Source: Paralvinella palmiformis (taxonomy: Eukaryota > Annelida > Polychaeta > Terebellida > Alvinellidae). From it: 64,000 nt of DNA. Below the pieces are notes generated by a model. It was not told the origin of the DNA, searched no databases, and saw only the letters and a program-made list of their open reading frames with translations. Below, piece after piece: positions 15,662 to 22,941 of the stretch (its first letter is position 1; every line of letters begins with the position of its first letter). Position numbers and translations under genes: made by a program. The stretch covers positions 677,501 through 741,500 of the forward strand of contig JAODUP010000454.1 of the NCBI GenBank assembly GCA_025642065.1, read 5' to 3'.

Positions 15662-16404
15662 TATGTTATGTGTAATAACGTATTTCCAGCAATGAATCTT
15701 TTATAATAATGATACAAGAACTGTGTCACTTCCCGGTGAGAAAACAAATCTTTATTAGATTATTAATTATTCCTAAAATAGTAGCCCTAATATCAGAATA
15801 ATATTACGCTTGTGATATATGAATAGGCTGTTTTGAGCTTTTACTTGTTATTTTGAGCAGTGTATACTATCTTGCTTTAAAAGATTTTACACGCCATTTA
15901 CAGGTAAAATGTTTTACAAAAATATAATTCCGTAAAAACAAATGATTTGTTTTAAATGATAGGACCAAGAGGGTTTCCAGGATTAAAAGGACAAAAAGGA
16001 GATCCAGGATATATGGCAGCAGCTTCCCTTATCATGCGTACGTTGGTTGTTGATATTATTCCTGATAAATATATCAGATTTCACGACAGGTGATATTTTA
16101 TAAGGGACAAAAAATATATTTCTCAGCTGTCTGAACATAAATTTATTTCTAGGAGAAAGAAACGAAGAGTTGAAAAATAGTAACAGACATTATGTTAATA
16201 TTTCCAGGTGGAGTTGATGATTCTATGGTTGAGGTTGAGAGGGGACCCAGAGGTAATGTTTACTTTTTAACTAACATTATGGTAAATTCGTTCAGTAAGA
16301 TTATCTATATGAATGAATGACTGAATGAACATGTGATTGAACCTCTGTGTGTCTCTGCGCGCGTGTGTGTCCGTCTATATGTATGTCTGTCTGTCTGTCT
16401 GTCT

Positions 16405-16454
<50 letters not shown>

Positions 16455-18952
16455 TATGTGTGTGTACACCCTCCTCTCTCTTATAATTATCAATGTTACA
16501 TAAATAATATAATTAAATAAATGATGATGTAATTGGTATTGATGTACCTTTGATCTTCTAATTCATTTGTCTGTTAGGAACACCTGGTGAAAAGGGTTCA
16601 TCAACAGGTAGGACAGCTATTGTTATTTGTTAATTTACTAACCTGTTAATTGTCTACCGATAATCCTTTTATAACAATTGTGTATTTGCTTTTGTATTTT
16701 TTTCAATAATCAGCTATTTTACACCTGTTTTTTATTAACCCGTACAATCTCGTATGTGCATCACCACCTTCCACAAAGTAAATAATAGATCACCAGCTAT
16801 TGGATGATCTCGAACTGAAGACCCATGATAAAATAACTCATTATATATCAATGACCACGATGTGTTATAAAATCGTATTATTAATGTATTCCATTCATCT
16901 ACATTAAAGCTCTGTGTTAGCATATACACAATTGTAAACAGTTTTTGACATCATTATCATGTTTTATGTGAATCATGGCCCTTCTTTTATCTCTGATAAA
17001 TATGCCACAGTGTCACATAAATGTTTTTGATAATCCAATTATAACAAAAATATTATACACACTACTTATGGTCATATGCTACCCTGAACTCAATACTGTT
17101 TCTAGACGTATCGTAAATTCCTTAGAGAGTCCATGAATATTAGTTGACACACGTTTGTGAAATGTGGGTTAGTACTTAGTACAGCCATAAGACTCAATCC
17201 ATGGTACATATAAATGTATAAGTCGTTTGTGATCTCCAAATCTGTAAGAATTCTTATGTAAAATTAGGATAAAACTACACGGGTGGTAATTAATAGAAAG
17301 GAGTTTAATCTCTGAAACACACGAACTATTTGGTCATATATCCCGTCATGATTGTCCTTGTTATTTATCACTTGTTATTATTTCTCGATAATAATAATAA
17401 TAATAATAATAATGTATATTTAATAAGCGCCCTTACTAGCAGGAGCCTTTCAAAGGCGCTGTACAGATAATATGTAATATAATAATACCCCAAATAATAT
17501 GTCTGTAAAAACCCTGCAAGATATTTAAAAGATAGTTATTATTTACTTGTGAAAGTGACATTGAACAGTTGTTTTGAACAGATTAAACTTTTGAAGAGAC
17601 GACGCATTTCTAATATTTGCCGGCAACCTATTCCACAAAGTGGAGGCTGCAACATTAAAACGCATAATCACCTTATGACTTGAGCCGATATATTGGTACC
17701 TGCAATAGTATCTGACTGGATGACCTGAATTTTCGGGATAATAATACTCACCTCAATAACAATCATCAATATCCGGGGATTTCAATCGATCTAATAATGG
17801 CTATTATGAAAGCTGACAACTATTACTGATTACCTTATACTGTTATATTAAAGATCGAGGTAGATATTCGATGGCGATGGCTTATGATCCGGATCGGAAT
17901 GCATAATTATCTTATATCAATCTTGTAAATATTCATACTTTATCTAAACAAATATCGCTGTATACAATCTTCTCCATTTTTAACTCTCTCAGGAATATAA
18001 TATTTCAACATGACAAACTTAGTGTCATGATATCGTACAGTTTCTCGATCGAAGCATATCATAGCCACACCAGGTTTGAGTAAATATTGAATAATGATGA
18101 CATATTTAAATATCGTAAGCCTTTCGTGGTGCAGTTGATAATACATTACGGTGTAGATTTCCAATTCGCGTGTCCATTCTTCAATAACAGACTTTACCAT
18201 GATCATTCAATTCCACATAGGAATATCTCATCGCCCATTTACACCAAATGATACAAATACCAGTTGTAATAAATGAATACATAATCTACAATTGTTTCTG
18301 TGCCATTTGTTTTCGCTTGGTATTAATATTCGCGATTTTTGCTCTAACTTCAGCTATCGTTAACGAGTGTCTTAACAACAATGGCGGGTGTAAACATCTC
18401 TGTATAGACACCTACGACAGTTACTATTGTACATGTAGACGAGGGTTTGATCTTGTTAATGAACCATACCGGTGTGAGGAGAGAAAACAACAAGAAGGTA
18501 TTATTTACATGTAAAACAGCTTAAATGTAAAACAAAAATGGATTACGTGTCTCTACTAAATATCTCTCTGTTTGATTTAATATCAATAACGGAACTATTT
18601 ATAAAGTTTTTGATGGAATTTATTATGATGATGGTAGCAGTGGTAGCAGTAGCAATAACATTAGCAGCAGCAGTAGTAGAAGTAGTAGCATGAGCAGTAG
18701 TGGTAGCAGTAGTAGTAGTTGTAGTAGCAGCAGGAACAGCGGTAGTAGTAGAAGTAGAAGAAGTGGTAGTAGTAGCAGTAGTAGTTGTTGTGGTAGTAGG
18801 AGCAGGAGCAGCGGTAGTAGTAGTAGTAGAAGTAGTGGTAGTGGTAGTAATAATAGTAGTAGCAGCAGAAATAGTTGTTGTGATAGTAGTAGTATTAGTA
18901 ATAGTAGTAGTAGTAGCACTAGTAGAAATGGTAGTAGTAGTAATACCACTAC

Positions 18953-18987
<35 letters not shown>

Positions 18988-19148
18988 CTTATAGTAGAAA
19001 GAAACAGCAATAGTAGCAGCAACCAGCAATAACAACAATAACAACAGCAAACACTACAGTAGTAGTAGTACTTATTGTTTTTACTAGTAGTACTAGCAGT
19101 AGTAGTTGAATTTCGTTGTTTCTCATTGCCAGGATGATGATGATGATG

Positions 19149-19213
<65 letters not shown>

Positions 19214-21433
19214 GACAACGACGACGACGATGACGACGACGACGACGACGATGATGATGATGATGATCATGATGATACTACTACTACTACTAATAATAAT
19301 AATACTTGGTTATATCGTGACTAGATTGTTATCAACAAGCTGATGTCGTAATAGCCATTGATGGAAGCAAAATGTCGCAGGAAGATTGGCAGAAGACGAC
19401 GAAATTTGTCAACATGTTGACGTCATCGATGGACGTCAGTGTCAACACAGTTCACGTCGCCTTGGTCAGATTCAGTCTCCTGGCAGAAGTCGACGTCTAT
19501 CTCGACGAAGGCACTGACGCCGGCGCGATAAAGTCTGGCGTCGACAAACTCCGACCGTCACTTCTGGAATCAGACGTCGGAGCGGCTCTGGCGCTGATCC
19601 GACAGGAAGTGTTCAGGATCTCGTCAGGCGACAGGGACAAGGTGCCGAATGTCGTACTGATCGTGCTGAGTAATCCTCCCGGAAATAGGAGCCGAAAAGA
19701 TTATGATGGAAATGGAGATGATGATCAGACAGGACACAAGGGTCATCGTCGTCGGTTTGTCGAGGCGTCTCAGCTATGACATCCTATCTACGATAGCGTA
19801 CGGTGGCTACAGGGACAATGATGAGGAAGATGATGATGAGGATGTTTATTTGGCCGGTGATGATCTCGGACAGCTCGTTGATGACGTAGTCCGTGGAATA
19901 AACAGGAAGCGGACCACAATCTGTCTGACAGAACGGGGTAAGTTTAGATGAGAAAATGTGCCAAGACCACGCCCCTTATTTTTCCTTTACTGTTCGTGCA
20001 TTTGAATGAGAATCGAGTTGACGTACAATAAAACTAATAACATTAGGTCGTTCTTAGGATATACATATCAACATCCACAAGAGCCGAACATGAGGGGGTA
20101 CTACGTCATCCCTCATTATTTATCTCCAGATTCTTAACCAACGAATCGCCCTATCCCCCCCCCCCCAATTTATTTTCCTTCCTGTAAACGTCTGAGCAGA
20201 AATTAATTAATATTTAACAAAGCAAGAAATATTAATTGAGGCGAAGAAAGGCAACAAATTCATCCTACAAATGCTAGGCTTCCTCAACCTTTCCATTGCT
20301 GCCTGTCCGCTTAATGAGGAACTTGCTCTATATCCACAGCTGGGACTAGATAGGACATGGACTCGGCTATATCAATAGATCTCTCGGTCTTACAACATGT
20401 CAGTTATGGGTCTTTTCACTTTATTGTTATGGTGTCATCGATGATACTGTACTCTTATAAATATTAGTACAGGATGTGACAAACAGAAGGCAATAGTATT
20501 GAACTTACACAGTCAATGTCATTATAAGAGCAATATCACCAGATATTTAATAATAATAATAATAATAATAATAATATGATAGATTTAATAAAGAATCCAT
20601 TCTGTGGTGATGAACGGTGAAATCACTAAAATTACAAGCCATAAAAATAAAGTAGATGTTTGTGCAGATGTTTTGACCAATCACAGATCTAGATTAATGT
20701 ATACGCTTTGATCGAGTTAACCCACGTAAGTGATTGGAGGAAAAAAGAAGCCAAAACATTAACTTCATTCCGAAATCTAATTTTGATCGAAAACTGAAAC
20801 AGAAATTAGAATTAACAACAAACATAACTAATTCTGTTCTTTGGTGGTTTTCCAAATTTATATATAGCGATACCTGTGATATCTTATTCCGCATATTTCT
20901 TAAAGTAACGTCCTTAGTTTAGTATTGCATTTTAATAGAATAGGCCAAGCAAAGACCAGGGATGGTGGTCTTAAATCACGAAGACACGCTGTGTCCAATT
21001 AAATAAAGTGCTAAATTGCCAAACTACAGTTCTATCCTTAATACAATATATAGGTAAGTGTTATACTATTTTAATACGATGTAAGCAAATATCACATTAC
21101 TAAATTGGACTTGTATTGTAAACTTTAATTTCAGTTCGAGGCTTATATTGTCGAGGGACAGTTCAGGGAGCCACATACTGCTTCTGTATAGGGGAAGATG
21201 GCAGTGTACGATCAGTGAATGGTACAGACTGTAAAAGTAAGCCCCGAATAATTTCAGTAATATAATACGTTGAGAATGAACGATATTTTGTAATCTTTTT
21301 GTATATTGCTAATATTAAAAAAAATTCCTTTCATTATTAACAACTATTTTCTGAACTACATTTATAAATAAAAAATGTGTTCAATTCCATAATAGATCTG
21401 GATGTCTTAACCCAGTGTTCAAATTATTCAAGT

Positions 21434-21498
<65 letters not shown>

Positions 21499-21747
21499 GG
21501 TTATTTTAATTTTGTCAGTCGGCTAATACCATCATGTATTATCCAGATATTAACGAATGTGCAGCTTCTAATGGAGGCTGTCAACACATTTGTGTTGATG
21601 AAGAAGGAAGTTACAAGTGTTCGTGTCGTCCTGGATATAGTCTAACACCTGATAGACATTCTTGTGAAGGTAAACGCCATTCCATTTAAATATGTCATAT
21701 TGTGATCGTATTTGAACAATGATCGTATGGGCTCTTTAGTGATTATA

Positions 21748-21786
<39 letters not shown>

Positions 21787-22324
21787 GTATTTTAATAATG
21801 TTCATAATAATTACTCTACTTCACTGCTAGCAAATATATCTGTAGAACATTAAGAAGTCATACTTATTTTCTTCATTCAGCAAGTACCCAGCTATAACGA
21901 TCAGATCTCTAATAAAGCAATTTATTATTTTTGCCATCGATATTGTTATGCAGTAAATTACAATTCGTCCATTCTATTTTCAGCCGAAGAGGCGGTTTTC
22001 GCACCTCGTACCCAGCCTAGAGAGCTGGCACTAGCTGAGGAAGACAACAGTCTTATTTCGTCGAGATTCACGCAGTTATTGAGCCTGTTCGGCACAATTA
22101 TGTCTCTCGTCTGTCTGGTGTTGATCATTATAACTGCAGCTATCTGTATACGGCAGCGCCGGGGACGAAGCAAACCAGATACGTACTTCACTGAGACTGA
22201 CCTATCTACGTGCAGTTCAGAAGATGTTGGGAATTTTGGCAGTATCCGGTCAAAACTATCAACGAGTAGACGAGGACTGTACATGGTGGAGAGGGATGGC
22301 AGTCTTAGTGGACTGGAAATGTGA
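328..22324 (+). CDS. Transmembrane collagen with EGF, vWA, EGF and a C-terminal TM helix (3' part, 26 exons)
   Basis: Multi-exon gene, open at the 5' end because the first visible exon begins with a splice acceptor. In order it encodes about 318 uninterrupted Gly-X-Y triplets (exons 1-19), a short hinge (19-21), an EGF-like domain (22), a vWA domain (23), a Cys-rich EGF-like segment (24), a calcium-binding-type EGF (25), then a membrane helix and basic-start cytoplasmic tail (26). About 1,420 residues lie in the window. Every junction is phase 1 with GT/AG borders, so the exons join in one frame apart from apparent indels in exons 15 and 23. Known membrane collagens (XIII, XVII, XXIII, XXV, gliomedin) have an N-terminal TM; here it is C-terminal, so the helix would be extracellular and N-terminal to the anchor. 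A cell-surface matrix or adhesion role is inferred. I do not recognise a named orthologue. The architecture is well supported; function is not. Confidence 0.88.
463..1738 (+). other. Intron, no recognised content
   Basis: 1.28 kb between collagen exons 1 and 2. GT-rich short tracts near 476 and 1370; a frame at 662-871 has no domain. No extra Gly-X-Y exon found. Confidence 0.6.
1739..1864 (+). CDS. Collagen exon 2
   Basis: 126 nt, 14 triplets (begins [16 protein letters not shown]). Acceptor ttctag, consensus donor gtaagt. Phase 1 at both ends. Confidence 0.9.
2088..2195 (+). CDS. Collagen exon 3
   Basis: 108 nt, 12 triplets, including a GGP triplet that keeps the repeat register. Acceptor tatag, donor gtaaca. 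A long (AT)n tract follows about 50 nt downstream. Confidence 0.88.
2400..2446 (+). repeat. (CA)n/(CTCA)n microsatellite
   Basis: CA tract followed by CTCA repeats, ending about 40 nt upstream of the acceptor of collagen exon 4. Confidence 0.85.
2490..2642 (+). CDS. Collagen exon 4 (first of seven 153-bp exons)
   Basis: 153 nt, 17 perfect triplets, Pro-rich towards the end ([12 protein letters not shown]). Acceptor cttcag, donor gtaagt. Starts a run of seven consecutive exons of identical length. Confidence 0.9.
2980..3789 (+). repeat. 75-bp minisatellite, about 10.8 copies
   Basis: Nearly perfect head-to-tail copies of a 75-bp unit in the intron between collagen exons 4 and 5, with only a handful of substitutions in later copies. 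Each full unit has an exact AP-1-type TGACTCA in a TGAGTC-n3-GACTCA inverted repeat. Because 75 is a multiple of 3, reading frames stay open on both strands; they are not genes. Confidence 0.95.
4147..4190 (+). repeat. (AT)n microsatellite
   Basis: Pure AT dinucleotide tract in the intron before collagen exon 5. Similar long AT tracts occur at about 2250-2294, 6643-6692, 25983-26034, 33328-33382, 33804-33857, 40733-40769 and 53221-53265. Confidence 0.95.
4584..4736 (+). CDS. Collagen exon 5
   Basis: 153 nt, 17 perfect triplets (begins [16 protein letters not shown], ends near [12 protein letters not shown]). Acceptor atcag, donor gtaagt. The preceding intron carries the 75-bp minisatellite. 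Confidence 0.9.
   Translation, partial: VFVDQTADLDFPERRVVQEYQAYLEYLENWVTLEQQACRAILDHLDSEEK
4990..5100 (-). repeat. Possible tRNA-like SINE remnant
   Basis: On the minus strand a B-box-like GGGTTTGAATC follows a weak A-box-like segment. Intronic, decayed; low confidence. Confidence 0.25.
5158..5310 (+). CDS. Collagen exon 6
   Basis: 153 nt, 17 perfect triplets (begins [16 protein letters not shown]). Acceptor ttctag, donor gtaaat, phase 1. Confidence 0.9.
5680..5832 (+). CDS. Collagen exon 7
   Basis: 153 nt, 17 perfect triplets (begins [13 protein letters not shown]). Acceptor ttttag, donor gtataa. The short following intron contains a degenerate GAT/TGA trinucleotide tract. Confidence 0.9.
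6001..6153 (+). CDS. Collagen exon 8
   Basis: 153 nt, 17 triplets, very Pro/Gly-rich ([19 protein letters not shown]) but still in register. Acceptor taattag, donor gtaact. Confidence 0.9.
6279..6431 (+). CDS. Collagen exon 9
   Basis: 153 nt, 17 perfect triplets (begins [16 protein letters not shown]). Acceptor ccatag, donor gtaaac. Confidence 0.9.
6980..7084 (+). repeat. 11-bp tandem repeat
   Basis: About nine exact copies of gtgaataatga in the intron between collagen exons 9 and 10. Confidence 0.92.
7887..8039 (+). CDS. Collagen exon 10 (last of the seven 153-bp exons)
   Basis: 153 nt, 17 perfect triplets (begins [16 protein letters not shown]; ends with the [12 protein letters not shown] type of tail also seen in exon 5). 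Acceptor tccag, donor gtaaag. Confidence 0.9.
   Translation, partial: DFQEDKAPREFQAIPDCRACVGRQDQMVDRVRLDQQAIRAIQAFLVHLDH
8124..8176 (+). repeat. (TTG)n microsatellite
   Basis: TTG tract with scattered CTG variants in the intron between collagen exons 10 and 11. Confidence 0.9.
8490..8768 (+). CDS. Collagen exon 11 (long)
   Basis: 279 nt, 31 perfect triplets, one of the two longest collagen exons. Acceptor attcag, donor gtgaga. Contains GRDG and GVKGDLG but no RGD. It could be an ancestral fusion of two shorter exons by intron loss (inference). Confidence 0.9.
9303..9410 (+). CDS. Collagen exon 12
   Basis: 108 nt, 12 perfect triplets (begins [16 protein letters not shown]). Acceptor ctgaag, donor gtaaca. 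Confidence 0.88.
9583..9726 (+). CDS. Collagen exon 13
   Basis: 144 nt, 16 perfect triplets (begins [16 protein letters not shown]). Acceptor acacag, donor gtaatt. Confidence 0.9.
9727..11125 (+). other. Intron, no recognised content
   Basis: 1.4 kb AT-rich intron between collagen exons 13 and 14. It has a short poly-G run near 10497. I see no additional Gly-X-Y exon and no recognisable repeat protein. Confidence 0.6.
11126..11269 (+). CDS. Collagen exon 14
   Basis: 144 nt, 16 perfect triplets (begins [16 protein letters not shown]). Acceptor tccag, consensus donor gtaagt. Confidence 0.9.
11765..11872 (+). repeat. Degenerate 11-bp tandem repeat
   Basis: About ten imperfect copies of an 11-bp unit of the form gtgtatgataa, ending about 30 nt before the acceptor of collagen exon 15. 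Confidence 0.75.
11903..12192 (+). CDS. Collagen exon 15 with a 2-nt frame break
   Basis: 290 nt between good splice sites (acceptor tttag, donor G|gtaaat); every neighbouring collagen exon is a multiple of 9. Gly-X-Y is perfect to about 12159, then the frame is lost at aaatt (12160-12164). From 12165 the sequence is again clear collagen in another frame (GGC TTA CCT GGA TCA), ending in the correct phase. Two surplus bases lie in short A and T runs, so the intact exon would be 288 nt or 32 triplets. A sequencing or assembly error is the simplest explanation; a real null allele is possible. Confidence 0.82.
12240..12396 (+). repeat. (CA)n then (GA)n compound microsatellite
   Basis: CA-rich tract interrupted by short TA stretches, followed by a GA tract, in the intron after collagen exon 15. 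The long reading frames here are microsatellite artefacts. Confidence 0.9.
12640..13210 (+). mobile_element. LINE reverse-transcriptase C-terminal fragment (decayed)
   Basis: In broken frames this stretch reads [18 protein letters not shown], then [18 protein letters not shown], then [14 protein letters not shown]. This is the pattern I know from the region C-terminal to the reverse-transcriptase domain of animal non-LTR retrotransposons. Stops and frame changes show it is dead. It lies in the intron between collagen exons 15 and 16, in the sense orientation of the host gene. The clade is not assigned. Confidence 0.6.
13563..13625 (+). CDS. Collagen exon 16 (short)
   Basis: 63 nt, 7 triplets ([20 protein letters not shown]). 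Acceptor taattag, donor gtaagc. The shortest pure collagen exon, missed by simple ORF length cut-offs but supported by phase, register and splice sites. Confidence 0.85.
13810..13980 (+). CDS. Collagen exon 17
   Basis: 171 nt, 19 perfect triplets (begins [16 protein letters not shown]; ends in the charged [12 protein letters not shown]). Acceptor taaag, donor gtaaga. The KGEKGDRG cluster resembles the charged segments that help set helix register in other collagens. Confidence 0.9.
14663..14833 (+). CDS. Collagen exon 18
   Basis: 171 nt, 19 perfect triplets, same length as exon 17 (begins [16 protein letters not shown]). Acceptor cttcag, donor gtaaat. Rich in GAT and GXT triplets, so many Y positions are Thr rather than Pro. 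Confidence 0.9.
14834..15962 (+). other. Intron, no recognised content
   Basis: 1.1 kb intron. It contains an (AAT)n microsatellite near 15615-15660; I see no exon or transposon protein in it. Confidence 0.6.
15963..16037 (+). CDS. Exon 19: end of the triple helix
   Basis: 75 nt. Six last triplets ([18 protein letters not shown]), then a non-collagenous AAASLIM. The donor is C|gtacgt, so Arg is completed by exon 20. The charged KGQKGD just before the helix ends is typical of collagen helix termini. Confidence 0.85.
16208..16252 (+). CDS. Exon 20: acidic hinge
   Basis: 45 nt encoding [14 protein letters not shown], phase 1 at both ends; acceptor ttccag, donor gtaatg. Short linker between the helix and the EGF/vWA region. 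Confidence 0.78.
16396..16465 (+). repeat. (CT)n(GT)n compound microsatellite
   Basis: CT tract running into a GT tract, preceded by a short GTCT repeat, in the intron between exons 20 and 21. Confidence 0.92.
16578..16607 (+). CDS. Exon 21: micro-exon, short collagenous linker
   Basis: 30 nt encoding [10 protein letters not shown], acceptor gttag, donor gtagga, phase 1. A tiny exon supported by register and splice sites; it is the weakest of the series because it is so short. Confidence 0.7.
16740..16870 (-). repeat. tRNA-like SINE remnant
   Basis: On the minus strand, an A-box-like segment (cgtggtcattgata) precedes a B-box-like segment (cttcagttcgagatc) at roughly tRNA spacing. It lies in the intron before the first EGF exon. 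Decayed and tentative. Confidence 0.4.
17390..17750 (-). mobile_element. CR1/L2-like LINE 3' end with (ATT)n tail
   Basis: On the minus strand a frame reads [10 protein letters not shown], then [17 protein letters not shown] and a stop after TTVQCHFHK. This is the classic C-terminus of CR1/L2-type reverse-transcriptase polyproteins. It is followed by an untranslated end with an AGCGCC/GGCGCT pair and then an (ATT)n microsatellite tail. The same 3' end is present at 37530-37830. 5'-truncated, as is usual for LINE insertions. Confidence 0.75.
18354..18497 (+). CDS. Exon 22: EGF-like domain 1
   Basis: 144 nt, 48 codons. Six cysteines in EGF order, starting [15 protein letters not shown]. The C-x-D-x4-Y-x-C hydroxylation consensus is present ([10 protein letters not shown]). 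The residue expected to be Asp/Asn two places before the NEC motif is Ile, so calcium binding is less certain than in EGF 2. Acceptor cttcag, donor gtatta, phase 1. Confidence 0.88.
18610..19315 (+). repeat. 700-bp compound trinucleotide repeat block
   Basis: Imperfect (GTA)n/(GCA)n at about 18620-18990, then (ATT)n at 19147-19212 and (GAC)n/(GAT)n at 19216-19276, then short (ACT)n and (AAT)n. It fills most of the intron between the EGF 1 and vWA exons, ending about 30 nt before the vWA acceptor. Poly-Ser, poly-Val, poly-Thr, poly-Asp and poly-Ile frames through it are artefacts. Confidence 0.9.
19340..19937 (+). CDS. Exon 23: von Willebrand factor A domain (frame break inside)
   Basis: 598 nt; one base too many for the phase-1 flanks. 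Beta-1 reads [17 protein letters not shown], where the metal site would be DxSxS but is DGSKMS. The GTDAG loop keeps a MIDAS-type Thr. The usual TDG loop is LSNPPG, so its Asp is missing. Near 19680-19690 the frame shifts; the continuation ([14 protein letters not shown], then acidic EEDDDED and [11 protein letters not shown]) is plainly the rest of the fold. The exon is much more CpG-rich than the collagen exons. Its acceptor (aacaag) has a weak pyrimidine tract. The domain call is firm; the metal-binding ability is doubtful. Confidence 0.85.
19938..21134 (+). other. Intron, no recognised content
   Basis: 1.2 kb AT-rich intron with a poly-C run near 20156 and an (AAT)n tract near 20550. I see no exon in it. 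Confidence 0.6.
21135..21236 (+). CDS. Exon 24: Cys-rich EGF-like segment
   Basis: 102 nt, 34 codons ([20 protein letters not shown], then NGTDCK). With the Cys at the end of the vWA exon it gives C..C..C.C..C, an incomplete EGF-like pattern. Acceptor tttcag, donor A|gtaagc; the split codon becomes Asn of the next domain. Confidence 0.82.
21547..21669 (+). CDS. Exon 25: calcium-binding-type EGF domain
   Basis: 123 nt, 41 codons. Begins with the calcium-binding signature NINEC and continues [17 protein letters not shown], which has a full C-x-D-x4-Y-x-C motif, ending HSCE. Six cysteines. Acceptor tccag, donor gtaaac, phase 1. Confidence 0.9.
21984..22324 (+). CDS. Exon 26: TM helix, cytoplasmic tail and stop
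   Basis: 341 nt, 113 residues plus TGA. Residues 1-31 are an extracellular stalk. Residues 32-56 form a hydrophobic helix ([16 protein letters not shown], then IIITAAICI). RQRRGR follows at once, the basic stop-transfer flank of a type I membrane protein. The 57-residue tail is Ser/Thr-rich, with basic stretches (SIRSK, STSRR) that could be kinase sites, and ends SGLEM. Acceptor tttcag. Confidence 0.9.
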
Positions 22325-22334
22325 ACTGCCAGTA

Positions 22335-22712
22335 AATGGCACGAGAAAACGTACAATGGCATCGCACGGCAATAGATAACACAACATGACATCAGATAGT
22401 ACGTGGCATCTCATCAAGTCATTTGGCATAACAAAGCGTCTCATGAAATCACGTGACAAAAAGCGGTATTACATATATATATATATATATATATATAACA
22501 TCGAATTATACCGCACAGCAGCAAATGATACTTCATTGCGTTGGTTCATATTGTGCGATATCGGATATCAGACGATATTATGTGACATCGATTGACATTA
22601 CATACGGCATCAAATGACATAACATCGTACGACATTTCCTTCACACGATGACATCATGTGGCATCTGTTGACATCCCATCCCACCAATTACCATCAAATG
22701 GCATCAGAATGA
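22335..22712 (+). repeat. Degenerate GGCAT/GACAT repeat field in the 3' UTR
   Basis: At least 14 copies of GGCAT or GACAT, often as GGCATC/GACATC, irregularly spaced, starting just after the stop codon. Not a clean tandem array. Confidence 0.6.
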
Positions 22713-22899
22713 CTCCTACACTTAGGGTATTTGATACATTATCGTGTTCATGAATTTCTAGTAAAATATCTCCGTTTTATATTAACCTATTTACGACTGA
22801 TAATTAATTATTTTTAACCGGAATGACGATGTGGTATTTAGTCACAGGTGATCTGATCCAGGGAAATGCTATTTATACACACACCTGTCGATCTATCTA

Positions 22900-22941
<42 letters not shown>

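Noticed and set aside
18543..19343. Overlapping poly-Ser, poly-Val, poly-Thr, poly-Ile, poly-Asp and poly-Leu frames
   Set aside because: Simple trinucleotide repeats keep all frames open; the region is an intron.
19660..19740. A micro-intron explaining the vWA frame change
   Set aside because: The only usable gt...ag pairs would give an intron of about 20 nt, too short to splice.
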